From a virus: a stretch of 23,928 nucleotides of DNA. Both the position numbers and the translations under genes were made by a program. The notes under the pieces were generated by a model. That model searched no databases. It saw only the letters and a list, made by a program, of their open reading frames with translations, and was not told the origin of the DNA. The DNA lies in IMG/VR virus record IMGVR_UViG_3300008120_000312, positions 1 to 23,928 of that record; one strand, given 5' to 3'. Below are positions 5,878-14,457 of the stretch, one piece after another. The first letter of the stretch is position 1, and each line of letters opens with the position of its first letter.

Positions 5878-8083
5878 TATTTATATAGAAGTACCAACTT
5901 ATCAAAATGGTCAATGGGATCTAACTACTTTCTATAGCAGAGAGGAGTTTAGAGACTTTGTTCTTTCTTTATTTAAAGAACCTGGTCAATATGATTTTGA
6001 CGAAACTTCTTTAATATTTAATGCTGAAGCTAAAAAGTTTCAGCAACAAGGTTTCTATTGCCCAGCTCCTATAAAGACAAAAGACTTTATAAACTATTGG
6101 AATGAGCAAAAGAAAAGATGCAGAAGTGGTATAATAGTAAAAAGTGTCGTGAATAATGTCACGAAAACTTGGTATTTGTCGCGAGACTACTATATGTGGT
6201 TAAACTTCTTGCCTATTTATGACAAAGAAGAAAAGAGGTTTGACTTTGCTAAGGTAAGAGATGCTCAGTATCACATGGCTCTTTATGAACAGTTAGCTGA
6301 GCTACACTATAGACACTCTGCTATTTTAAAGAAACGTCAGATTGCTTCCTCTTATTTTCATGCAGCTAAGCTAATTAACATGTGGGTCTTTGAAGAAGGT
6401 GCTGTTCTTAAAATGGGAGCGAGTCTAAAAGATTATATATCTGAGAAAGGTACTTGGCGTATGCTTACAGAGTATCGTACATTTCTTAATGAACATACTG
6501 CTTGGTATAGACCAAGTGATCCTGATAAAGTATTTTCTTGGCAGCAGCGTATCAAAGTAAGAATAAATGGAAGAGATACTTATAAAGGAAATAGATCTAT
6601 TCTTACAGGTACCTCTTTTGAAAAAGATCCAACAAATGGTGTAGGTGGTCCTTGTACTTATTTCTTTCATGAGGAAGGAGGGATTGCTCCAAAGATGGAT
6701 CTTACTTATGAGTATATGAGACCTGCTATGCAGAGTGGTATGATTACAACAGGTATGTTTATAGCTGCTGGTTCAGTGGGTGATCTTGATGCTTGTGAAC
6801 CACTTAAGCTTATGGTACTTCAACCAGAAGCTAATGATATTTATGCAGTACCATCTGATCTAATAGATAAAGAAGGAACTATAGGAAAGACAGGATTGTT
6901 TATTCCTGAACAGTGGTCAATGCCTCCTTTTATAGATCAATATGGTAATTCTAAAGTTGAAGAAGCTTTAGAAGCTATTAAAGAAGAAAGAATAAAATGG
7001 AAGCGAGATCTAACTCCTGAGCAATATCAGCTTAGGATATCTCAGAAACCAACTAACATAGAAGAAGCTTTTGCTACTAGAAAAGAATCTATATTTCCTC
7101 CACACCTAGTTTCTAAACAAATGCAAAGAATACAGGATAAAGATTATTCTGTTGAGTATCTGGATTTATATAGAAACTCTGAAGGAAAGATAGTAGACAA
7201 ACCTTCAAGAAAAACTCCTATTATGGAGTTTCCTATATCTAAGAAAACAGAAGACAAAGAAGGAGTTGTTTGTATTTATGAAAGACCTGTTAAAGATCCT
7301 CAGTTTGGAATGTATTATGGCTCAGTAGATCCTGTAGGAGAAGGTAAGACTACTACTTCAGAATCACTATGTGCCATATATATTTACAAGAATCCTGTTG
7401 AAATAATTAAAGATGAGGGTAATGGTAAAGTAACAAATACCATAGAAAGAGATAGAATTGTAGCCTCATGGTGTGGACGTTTTGATGATCTTAACAAAAC
7501 TCATGAAAGATTAGAGCTTTTAATAGAGTGGTATAACGCTTGGACTATTGTAGAGAACAACGTAGCTTTATTCATACAATACATGATTAGCCGTAAAAAG
7601 CAAAGATATCTTGTACCAAAAGACATGATTTTGTTCTTAAAAGATCTTGGAGCAAATAGAAACGTATTTCAGGAATACGGCTGGAAGAACGTAGGTACTC
7701 TTTTTAAAGGAAATATTCTTTCTTATGGTATAGAGTTCCTAAAAGAAGAGTTAGATCATGAGACAAAACCAGACGGAGAGATTATAAAAACAATATATGG
7801 CGTAGAAAGAATACCTGATATAATGCTTCTAAAAGAGATGCAGGCATATCAGGATGGTGTGAACGTTGACCGATTGGTAGCTTTTTGCTCTTTGGTAGCC
7901 TTTGCTAAAGTGCAGCAAGCTAATAGAGGATTGGCTAAACGTATAGAAGTTACAAAGGAAAACTTGGATAACTCCCAGAAATTTAGTAAATTAAATTGGG
8001 GACCTTTTAGACACATGGGGTCTTCAAAAGGGAGTTCTGCAGGTATGAGACCACCTAGAAACCCTTTTAAAAATATAAGATAA
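5864..8083 (+). CDS. terL: Terminase large subunit (DNA-packaging ATPase/nuclease)
   Basis: Drives genome packaging and cuts the DNA at the portal. The 739-residue protein has an N-terminal ATPase: a degenerate Walker-A-like RQIASSYF at 158-165 and a Walker-B-like strand TYFFHEE at 265-271. The C-terminal RNase-H-like nuclease follows: MYYGSVDPVGEG (483-494, catalytic D489), TIVENN (561-566, E564) and VDRLVAF (668-674, D669). The start is a GTG inside the preceding gene; no ATG is available before the conserved N-terminal part. Arg codons are mostly AGA, in contrast to the capsid gene. A one-base overlap links it to the next gene. Confidence 0.93.
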   Translation: MTLSNIYIEVPTYQNGQWDLTTFYSREEFRDFVLSLFKEPGQYDFDETSLIFNAEAKKFQQQGFYCPAPIKTKDFINYWNEQKKRCRSGIIVKSVVNNVTKTWYLSRDYYMWLNFLPIYDKEEKRFDFAKVRDAQYHMALYEQLAELHYRHSAILKKRQIASSYFHAAKLINMWVFEEGAVLKMGASLKDYISEKGTWRMLTEYRTFLNEHTAWYRPSDPDKVFSWQQRIKVRINGRDTYKGNRSILTGTSFEKDPTNGVGGPCTYFFHEEGGIAPKMDLTYEYMRPAMQSGMITTGMFIAAGSVGDLDACEPLKLMVLQPEANDIYAVPSDLIDKEGTIGKTGLFIPEQWSMPPFIDQYGNSKVEEALEAIKEERIKWKRDLTPEQYQLRISQKPTNIEEAFATRKESIFPPHLVSKQMQRIQDKDYSVEYLDLYRNSEGKIVDKPSRKTPIMEFPISKKTEDKEGVVCIYERPVKDPQFGMYYGSVDPVGEGKTTTSESLCAIYIYKNPVEIIKDEGNGKVTNTIERDRIVASWCGRFDDLNKTHERLELLIEWYNAWTIVENNVALFIQYMISRKKQRYLVPKDMILFLKDLGANRNVFQEYGWKNVGTLFKGNILSYGIEFLKEELDHETKPDGEIIKTIYGVERIPDIMLLKEMQAYQDGVNVDRLVAFCSLVAFAKVQQANRGLAKRIEVTKENLDNSQKFSKLNWGPFRHMGSSKGSSAGMRPPRNPFKNIR

Positions 8084-8361
8084 TGGATAATGTTCCTTTA
8101 CATGCACAGAAAGTAACTATTTTGTCTCGTTTAATTAAAGAAAGCTCCCTTACTTTAGAGGAAGCTTTGCTTCTTTTAAAAGAGGAAGAGCCAGAAGAAG
8201 GTCCTGTATATACTCCAAGTACAACCACTCCTTGGACAGTTACTAATCCATATATTTATCCTAATATTGGAACAATTACCGTTTCATCAGGATCATCAGG
8301 TATTCTTTCAACATATAATTCTCCAATAAGTAATCAGACTGGAACTGATCTAAATAATTAA
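8083..8361 (+). CDS. Small protein between terminase and portal, 92 aa
   Basis: The ATG overlaps the terminase stop by one base. The first 37 residues form an amphipathic helix ending in an acidic run (KEEEPEEG); the remaining 55 are a low-complexity Ser/Thr/Pro/Asn/Gly-rich tail with no obvious fold. Encoded exactly between terminase and portal, it may take part in head assembly or packaging, but nothing in the sequence proves this. Confidence 0.75.
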   Translation: MDNVPLHAQKVTILSRLIKESSLTLEEALLLLKEEEPEEGPVYTPSTTTPWTVTNPYIYPNIGTITVSSGSSGILSTYNSPISNQTGTDLNN

Positions 8362-8366
8362 TAATC

Positions 8367-11105
8367 ATGCAGATATATAATGCTCTTGACTTAAAGGCTG
8401 GAAAAAAGGCCGACTATAACAAAATGGGTACCCTTACCCAGCCTATTCAGTTTCTACCAGAGACTGAAAAGGATGAAGAATGGAGAGCATGGAACCTAGA
8501 TTGGCTAGAGTTTCAGGGGATGAAACAGCTTAGACGTAATGCTCGCAGGCTTATGAAGAACTATAAGCTTGCCAAAGGTATTATTGACAAGTCAGACTAT
8601 ATTGTAGAAGAAGATAATGAGATGGCAGATCTGATAGATACTCTTACAAAGGAGGATATGTCAGCTCTTGAGCTTAAGTTTTACCCTATTATCCCAAATG
8701 TTGTAAATGTTTTATGTAATGAGTTTTCTAAAAGAAGCTCACGTATTATGTTTAGAGCAGTTGATGATATCTCCTATAATGAGATGCTAGAAGCTAAACG
8801 TCAGATGCTTGAAGATGTTTTAGTTCAGCAAGCAGAGGTAAAAATCATGACTCAGTTAGTCAACCAGGGTGTGTCTATGGATTCTGAAGAGGCTCAACAA
8901 GCTATGAATCCACAGAATCTTAAATCTTTACCTGAAATAGAAGACTTCTTTAAAAAGGATTATCGTTCTCTTATAGAAGAGTGGGCATCTCATCAGATGT
9001 CTGTAGACGAAGAAAGATTTAAAATGCAAGAATTAGAAGAGAGAGCATTCAGAGATATGCTCACTTCTGATCGTGAGTTTTGGCATTTTAGAATGAATGA
9101 AGATGATTACGAAGTAGAACTTTGGAACCCACTTCTTACATTCTATCATAAATCTCCAGATGTACGTTATATCTCTCAGGGTAACTGGGTAGGTAAGATG
9201 GATTTACTATCTGTATCAGACGTGATTGATAAGTATGGTTGGATGATGACTCAAGAGCAGTTAGAGGCTTTAGAAGCTATTTATCCGGTACGTTCAGCTG
9301 GGTATGCTGTACAAGGATATCAAAATGACGGTACTTACTATGACCCTACCAGATCTCATGAGTGGAATACGCAAATGCCTAGCTTAGCTTATCGCCAGTT
9401 TACATCTGTTTATGACGCCCAATTTGGCACAGGAGATATTGTAGAGTGGATACTGTCTGACTCAGAAGATACTATTGATTTTGGAAAGACTCATATGCTA
9501 AGAGTATCTACAATCTATTGGAAGTCTCAACGTAAAGTAGGTCACTTAACAAAGATTACTGAAGAAGGAGAAACTATTCAGGAAATTGTATCTGAAAAGT
9601 ACAAAGTAACAGATAAGCCTCTTTATAACACAAGCCTTTATAAACAAAAGACCAAAGATACTTTAATCTTTGGCGAACATATTGACTGGATCTGGATTAA
9701 CGAAACCTGGGGAGGTATTAAGATTGGACCTAATCGTCCTGCTTTCTGGGGTCAAAATAATCCTGGAGGTATTAATCCTATTTACCTTGGACTTAACGGT
9801 GGTAAACCAGGACGTATTCCATTCCAGTTTAAAGGAGATGCTACACTTTATGGTTGTAAGCTTCCAGTGGAAGGTTCTGTATTTGGTGATAGAAACACCC
9901 GCAGTATTTCATTGGTTGATCTTATGAAGCCATACCAGATAGGTTACAATATTGTGAATAACCAAATAGCTGACATTCTTGTGGATGAGCTAGGTACAGT
10001 TATTCTTTTTGACCAGAACACTTTACCTCGTCACTCTATGGGAGAAGACTGGGGTAAAAATAATCTGGCCAAAGCCTATGTGGCAATGAAGAACTTCCAG
10101 ATGTTACCCCTGGATACTTCTATTACAAATACAGAGAATGCTCTAAACTTCCAGCATTATCAGGTTCTTAACCTTGAACAGACTAATCGTTTACTTTCTC
10201 GTATTAACCTAGCTACTTATTTTAAGACACAAGCTTTTGAAGTTATTGGTCTGAATCCTCAACGTATGGGACAACAGATTGGTCAACAAACTGCTACTGG
10301 TGTAGAGCAAGCTATGAATGCTTCATATGCTCAAACAGAACAATACTTTATTCAGCATAGTGATAATTTGATGCCAAGAGTTCACCAAATGAGAACTGAT
10401 CTTGCCCAATATTACCATGCAAAGAAGCCTAGTGTAAGACTTAGCTATATTACATCTGCTGATGAGAAAGTAAACTTCCAAATAAACGGAACAGATCTTT
10501 TAATGAGAGATCTAAATATTTTCTGTACAACAAAGACTAACTCTCGTGCTATAATGGAGCAGCTTAAACAGCTTGCTCTAAATAATAATACAACTGGAGC
10601 TTCTATATATGATTTAGGAAACGTAATCAAGTCTGAGTCTATAGCTGAACTTACAGGTGTTCTTAAGTCTGCTGAAGAGAAAACTCTTGCTCAAAAACAA
10701 GCAGAGCAACAACAACAGCAGCAGCTACAACAAGAAATGTTAGCTAGTCAAGAACGTCAGAAGCAAATGGATATTCAGTTTAAAGCTGAGCAAGCTGAAC
10801 TTGACCGTCAAGCTCAACTTACTGTAGCTCAAATAAGGTCTGCTGGATATGGAGCTTCATCAGATATAAACCAAAATCAGATGTCTGATTATCAAGATGC
10901 CATGGTAAATATTCAAAAACAGGATAACTACCAGGATACTATGAACTTTAAGCGTGAGCAAGAGGTAAATAGAAATAATCAGAATACACAAAAGGTTAAT
11001 ATTGAGAGAGAAAGACTTCAGGCTCAAAAAGAAATAGCTGACAAACAGCTACAAATAGCTCGTGAAAATAAGAATAAGTACGATTCTGGAAAGAAATCTA
11101 AATAA
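8367..11105 (+). CDS. Portal protein
   Basis: A 912-residue protein, very large for a portal but in line with crAss-like portals. Position between terminase and capsid genes, absence of membrane segments, a helical N-terminal third and the mixed central part with NPQRMGQQIGQQTATG (about 628-643) followed by long helices fit the portal crown/stem layout. Residues about 769-912 are a Gln/Glu/Lys-rich extension with a run of six Gln and long coiled-coil heptads. The portal would form the dodecameric vertex through which DNA passes. Identification rests on family recognition, size and synteny, since portals have no catalytic motif. Confidence 0.88.
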   Translation: MQIYNALDLKAGKKADYNKMGTLTQPIQFLPETEKDEEWRAWNLDWLEFQGMKQLRRNARRLMKNYKLAKGIIDKSDYIVEEDNEMADLIDTLTKEDMSALELKFYPIIPNVVNVLCNEFSKRSSRIMFRAVDDISYNEMLEAKRQMLEDVLVQQAEVKIMTQLVNQGVSMDSEEAQQAMNPQNLKSLPEIEDFFKKDYRSLIEEWASHQMSVDEERFKMQELEERAFRDMLTSDREFWHFRMNEDDYEVELWNPLLTFYHKSPDVRYISQGNWVGKMDLLSVSDVIDKYGWMMTQEQLEALEAIYPVRSAGYAVQGYQNDGTYYDPTRSHEWNTQMPSLAYRQFTSVYDAQFGTGDIVEWILSDSEDTIDFGKTHMLRVSTIYWKSQRKVGHLTKITEEGETIQEIVSEKYKVTDKPLYNTSLYKQKTKDTLIFGEHIDWIWINETWGGIKIGPNRPAFWGQNNPGGINPIYLGLNGGKPGRIPFQFKGDATLYGCKLPVEGSVFGDRNTRSISLVDLMKPYQIGYNIVNNQIADILVDELGTVILFDQNTLPRHSMGEDWGKNNLAKAYVAMKNFQMLPLDTSITNTENALNFQHYQVLNLEQTNRLLSRINLATYFKTQAFEVIGLNPQRMGQQIGQQTATGVEQAMNASYAQTEQYFIQHSDNLMPRVHQMRTDLAQYYHAKKPSVRLSYITSADEKVNFQINGTDLLMRDLNIFCTTKTNSRAIMEQLKQLALNNNTTGASIYDLGNVIKSESIAELTGVLKSAEEKTLAQKQAEQQQQQQLQQEMLASQERQKQMDIQFKAEQAELDRQAQLTVAQIRSAGYGASSDINQNQMSDYQDAMVNIQKQDNYQDTMNFKREQEVNRNNQNTQKVNIERERLQAQKEIADKQLQIARENKNKYDSGKKSK

Positions 11106-11220
11106 TTATAGCTCTATTATCCATACTTCAGGTCCATACTGAGGGGTGGTTTTAAATTTTTAGAGTTTAAAGTTGTATATTATTATTGTAGAAGTACACC
11201 ATAAAAAACCAATATAAGTT
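11106..11220 (+). promoter_or_regulatory. Intergenic gap before the scaffold-like gene
   Basis: A six-pair imperfect hairpin at 11126-11131/11139-11144 is followed by a T-rich stretch and could be a weak terminator after the portal gene. GTATATTATTATTG at 11175-11188 is identical to a 14-base segment upstream of the tail operon (18067-18080), where a TTTG element lies 20 bases before it; here only TTTA is found at about that distance. The leader before the ATG (AAAAAACCAATATAAGTT) is of the A-rich type. Confidence 0.4.
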
Positions 11221-12516
11221 ATGGAAAACCAAAAAGATGTGCAGACCTCTGTACAGCAAGTAGATCTAGATATAGATAGTTGGCTGGGGGCACCAGGTGC
11301 CGATAGTATAGTAACCGCAACCGGGGTTGATACTAAGAAACCAGAACAAAAAGCTAATATCTTTAGTAAAAAAGATGTTGATCTGAGTTTTATAGATGAA
11401 CCTGATAAAACAGATGATTCTAGTTCAGATGACAAAAAAGACACAGATCCAGATCCTGATGAAAATAAGGATAAAGAAGGTAGTGTTTCTCGTGGAACAT
11501 CAACAGATGTTTTTGACGAGTTAGATGAAGAAGATCAAGATGATCAGAAAAAGTCAAAGGGCGGACGTCCTAAAACTGAAAAGTCTGGTCTTGTTGAGTT
11601 TCTTAAAAAACGTATAGAATCAAAGGAAATGTTTGCCTTTGATGACTATGATGAAAGTAAACAATCTCTTGAAGATTACTTAGGTACTCTTGGAGAGAAA
11701 GATATAGAGGAGCTTTGGCAGGCTAACATAGATAACCTTAAAAATGAGGTAGCTGCTAAAACTCCACAAGAGTTCTTTGAGTCTTTACCTGAAGAGCTGC
11801 AATATGCAGCTAAGTATGTAGCAGATGGCGGACAAGATCTTAAAGGTCTTTTCCAAGCCTTAGCTCAAGTTGAACAGGTTAGATCTTTAAATCCTGCTGA
11901 TGAAAATGATCAGGAAGGTATTGTAAAGTCTTATTTACAAGCTACAGGATTTGGTACAGATGAAGAGATCCAAGAAGAGTTAACTACTTGGAAAGATCTT
12001 GGAGTACTGGAAAAGAAAGCTAAGCAGTTCAAACCCAAGCTTGACCAAATGCAAGAAGAAATCGTGCAGAGTCAGCTTGCAGAGCAAGAATCTAGAAAAC
12101 AACAGCAAGAACAAGCTGCCCAAGCTTATATGCAAAATGTGTTTGAAGCTCTTAGACCAGCAGAAATTAATGGTCTTAAGCTTGATAAAAAAACACAGGC
12201 TCAGTTGTATAGCGGTTTAGTTCAACCAAACTACCCTTCTATTAGTGGAAGACCAACTAACCAGTTAGGTCATCTTTTAGAGAAGTATCAGTTTGTTGAG
12301 CCTAACTACCCACTTATTGCTGAAGCTCTTTGGTTACTATCTAATCCTGAAGAATATCGTCAGAACCTTGTAAAACAAGGAAAGAACGCAGCTGTTGAAC
12401 AAACAGTACGCCAGCTTAAGACTGAGCAGAGTCGTAAAAACGTCTCTACTTATCAGGAAGAGGATGAACAAAGACCAAGAAGAATATCTAGACCACAGAA
12501 TATTTTTAAACGCTAA
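11221..12516 (+). CDS. Acidic scaffold-like protein
   Basis: A 431-residue protein directly upstream of the major capsid gene, the usual place of a scaffolding protein. The N-terminal third is extremely acidic and probably disordered (about 51-109, many Asp/Glu/Ser), then comes KSKGGRPKTEK (111-121), whose GGRPK core looks like an AT-hook. The middle and C-terminal parts are helical, with a Gln/Glu-rich coiled coil at about 278-306. Scaffolds are typically acidic, helical and poorly conserved, which fits, but no sequence motif proves the function. An internal virion protein is the alternative. Confidence 0.75.
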   Translation: MENQKDVQTSVQQVDLDIDSWLGAPGADSIVTATGVDTKKPEQKANIFSKKDVDLSFIDEPDKTDDSSSDDKKDTDPDPDENKDKEGSVSRGTSTDVFDELDEEDQDDQKKSKGGRPKTEKSGLVEFLKKRIESKEMFAFDDYDESKQSLEDYLGTLGEKDIEELWQANIDNLKNEVAAKTPQEFFESLPEELQYAAKYVADGGQDLKGLFQALAQVEQVRSLNPADENDQEGIVKSYLQATGFGTDEEIQEELTTWKDLGVLEKKAKQFKPKLDQMQEEIVQSQLAEQESRKQQQEQAAQAYMQNVFEALRPAEINGLKLDKKTQAQLYSGLVQPNYPSISGRPTNQLGHLLEKYQFVEPNYPLIAEALWLLSNPEEYRQNLVKQGKNAAVEQTVRQLKTEQSRKNVSTYQEEDEQRPRRISRPQNIFKR

Positions 12517-12519
12517 TAT

Positions 12520-12536
12520 TTTATTAACCCCTAAAT
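12520..12536 (+). promoter_or_regulatory. 17-base leader element before the capsid gene
   Basis: TTTATTAACCCCTAAAT ends 10 bases before the capsid ATG. An exact copy lies at 16612-16628, 9 bases before another virion gene. The fixed distance to the ATG suggests a translation or mRNA-stability leader. Confidence 0.6.
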
Positions 12537-12546
12537 CCGATGCCCT

Positions 12547-14166
12547 ATGGCAACTCCTGTTTTGAACAATGGTATATTTCTACGAGATACCAGCTATCAG
12601 ACTAGCTCACACGTAGATTCTTACCACCTTTCAAACCTTCTTAAGAGTGCGGAACCAACTGATCTTGGTCCCGTAGATCTATGGGCAATGGCTCAAAAGG
12701 TAGAAATGCCTTTGTACCAGATGTCCAGCTTTGGAGGAAAGAACATTATCTCTGTAGATAATGCACGTGGTGAGTACAAATGGCAGATCCCTGTAGCTCA
12801 GGATCTACCTTACATCATTGAAGATGTAGAATCCGCAAATGCCACTAAAGGTATTGACGGACAGAGCTTTAAAATTAAAGTTAACAAGCGTTCTTTTGGA
12901 CATGGTGACATCATCACTTATGACAAATACAACGGTGTTGAAATGTACATCACTGCTGACGATATTATCCCAGCTGGTGACGGTTTCATCTACACTGTTC
13001 AGCTTGTGAACAATGACAATGCTAAGTATTTGGATAACAAGTACTTGAAAGTAGGAACTAAAGTATTCCGTAAGGGTTCTGCCCGTGGTGAATACGGTGA
13101 GAAGTTCTCTGATCTTGGTAACGTATCTGCTGGTTTCCGTGAATTCTACAACTATGTAGGAGGTGCTGAAGCTCACGTTCATTATTCTATCAGCTCTCGT
13201 GCTGACTTGATGATGAAAGGTGGCTTGAAAGCTGACGGAACAGTTCCTGTTATTGAGCTTTGGAGAAACTTTGACAAATCAGTAGATCCTGCAGTATCTT
13301 CTTTGGAAGGTATGGCTGCTAAAATGGGTAAAGATTATGTAAAGAAGGCTTACCAATCTGGTCAGCTTACTCGTACATTCTTGACTACTTTGGAAGCTGC
13401 TCACCTTACAAAAGTTGCTAACGACATTGAAACCTACTTAATGTGGGGTCAAGGTGGTAAGGTTAAGCAAGACGGTCCAGATGATATCCGTTTGTCAGTA
13501 GGTCTTTGGAAGCAGTTGGATAACTCTTACAAGCGTATCTACAACAAAGGTTCTTTCAATCTTGACTTGTTCAAGTCTGAAATCTTCAACTTCTTCAATG
13601 GTAAAGTTGAATTCCAAGGACCAGATCCTAAGCGTCAGCTTGTTGTACAAACTGGCTTAGGTGGTATGAAGCTTGTTAACGAAGCTATTAAGAAGGAAGC
13701 TATCAACAGCGGTCTTGTAATTAATGCTTCTGAGATTGGTGCTATTACCGGTAAAGGTATGGATCTAAACTTTGGTTTTGCATACACTCAATACGTTATT
13801 CCTTTCTTGGCTAACGTTAAGTTTGTATTGAACCCAGCGTTTGATAACATTCATACTAACGATATTGAGAACCCAATCATTGATGGTTTCCCTCTATCTT
13901 CTTATAACTTCATTATCTTTGATATTACTGAGAACGCTAATGACAACATCTTCTTGTTGAAGCTATCTTGGGACAATCAATTGAAGTGGTTCTATCAGAA
14001 CGGTACCATGGATTACATGGGACGTACTCAAGGTTTCCAAAGCTCTGGTGCCTTCAATGGTTACAGAGTGTTCATGACACAAACAATGCCAGCTATCTGG
14101 GTTAAAGACCCAACCAAGGTGTTGAAGATCGTTATGAGAAACCCTGTTACTGGTGGATCATTCTAA
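12547..14166 (+). CDS. Major capsid protein (HK97-fold type)
   Basis: A 539-residue protein that I recognise as the crAss-like major capsid protein: N-terminal segment with SAEPTDLGPVDLWAMAQ, a beta-rich insertion at about 100-200, the long helical spine with EGMAAKMGKDYVKKAYQ and the C-terminal strands including YTQYVIPFLANVKFVLNPAF. It would build the icosahedral shell. Codon use differs clearly from the neighbours: Arg is mostly CGT, Asn AAC, Phe TTC, Leu TTG, Lys AAG, as expected for a very highly expressed gene. An out-of-frame ATG lies seven bases upstream; the chosen ATG is in the expected distance from the 17-base leader. Confidence 0.92.
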   Translation: MATPVLNNGIFLRDTSYQTSSHVDSYHLSNLLKSAEPTDLGPVDLWAMAQKVEMPLYQMSSFGGKNIISVDNARGEYKWQIPVAQDLPYIIEDVESANATKGIDGQSFKIKVNKRSFGHGDIITYDKYNGVEMYITADDIIPAGDGFIYTVQLVNNDNAKYLDNKYLKVGTKVFRKGSARGEYGEKFSDLGNVSAGFREFYNYVGGAEAHVHYSISSRADLMMKGGLKADGTVPVIELWRNFDKSVDPAVSSLEGMAAKMGKDYVKKAYQSGQLTRTFLTTLEAAHLTKVANDIETYLMWGQGGKVKQDGPDDIRLSVGLWKQLDNSYKRIYNKGSFNLDLFKSEIFNFFNGKVEFQGPDPKRQLVVQTGLGGMKLVNEAIKKEAINSGLVINASEIGAITGKGMDLNFGFAYTQYVIPFLANVKFVLNPAFDNIHTNDIENPIIDGFPLSSYNFIIFDITENANDNIFLLKLSWDNQLKWFYQNGTMDYMGRTQGFQSSGAFNGYRVFMTQTMPAIWVKDPTKVLKIVMRNPVTGGSF

Positions 14167-14177
14167 TTTATAATAAA

Positions 14178-14203
14178 GCAGGAGGAGCCGTAACTTCTCC
14201 TGC
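14178..14203 (+). terminator. Hairpin after the capsid gene (terminator or mRNA stabiliser)
   Basis: A ten-pair stem, GCAGGAGGAG with CTTCTCCTGC, and a six-base loop CCGTAA. One G-U pair (85/96 of this block) works only on the + strand. The following ATTTATAAA is a poor T tract, so it may protect the 3' end of the capsid mRNA or terminate only partly. Confidence 0.65.
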
Positions 14204-14213
14204 ATTTATAAAG

Positions 14214-14435
14214 ATAACAGTACTCAGGCCGGTTAACAGCTACCAGCCCAGCTGGCTAAAACACCCGCATCAGCTCTGAGTCATTTTACCCCGCCTAGGT
14301 CTCAGCATCTAGGTCCGACTCTTCCGAACATCTAGTTTATTAGAGTCTCACCTGTTGTACGCAAACCATGATGATCACATGGAGAGCTTGCAACTCTCAA
14401 CAGGTTCAAAATAAGATCACCGGTATAACCGGCTT
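14214..14435 (+). ncRNA. Structured non-coding region between capsid gene and next gene (candidate)
   Basis: About 220 bases, more GC-rich than the surroundings. Pairings found by eye: 14222-14227/14276-14281 enclosing 14243-14247/14251-14255; 14317-14322/14342-14347; 14350-14357/14398-14405 (eight pairs) enclosing hairpins 14366-14370/14378-14382 and 14382-14386/14394-14398; and 14420-14423/14429-14432. CTAGGTC occurs twice (near 14295 and 14309). The frame starting at the ATG of 14368 runs through the last part of it but is better started at 14458. It may be a small RNA, a structured 5' leader of the next gene or a control element limiting read-through from the capsid gene. Confidence 0.5.
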
Positions 14436-14457
14436 TCTTAACAACAAAAAACCCAAC

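Noticed and set aside
11160-11444. 94-residue minus-strand frame over the start of the scaffold-like gene
   Set aside because: Ser/Leu-rich antisense translation of an acidic coding region; no leader or context.
12805-13182. 125-residue minus-strand frame
   Set aside because: Shadow of the major capsid gene; strong codon pattern of the + strand gene explains it.
14350-14405. A tRNA gene: the hairpin at 14382-14398 looks like an anticodon arm (loop CTTGCAA, formal anticodon TGC)
   Set aside because: There is no T stem, no acceptor pairing and no D-arm signature around it; the resemblance is limited to one hairpin.
14368-14457. N-terminal extension of the 338-residue protein from the ATG at 14368
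   Set aside because: The extension is encoded by structured sequence, and the ATG at 14458 has the typical leader and gives a natural N-terminus.
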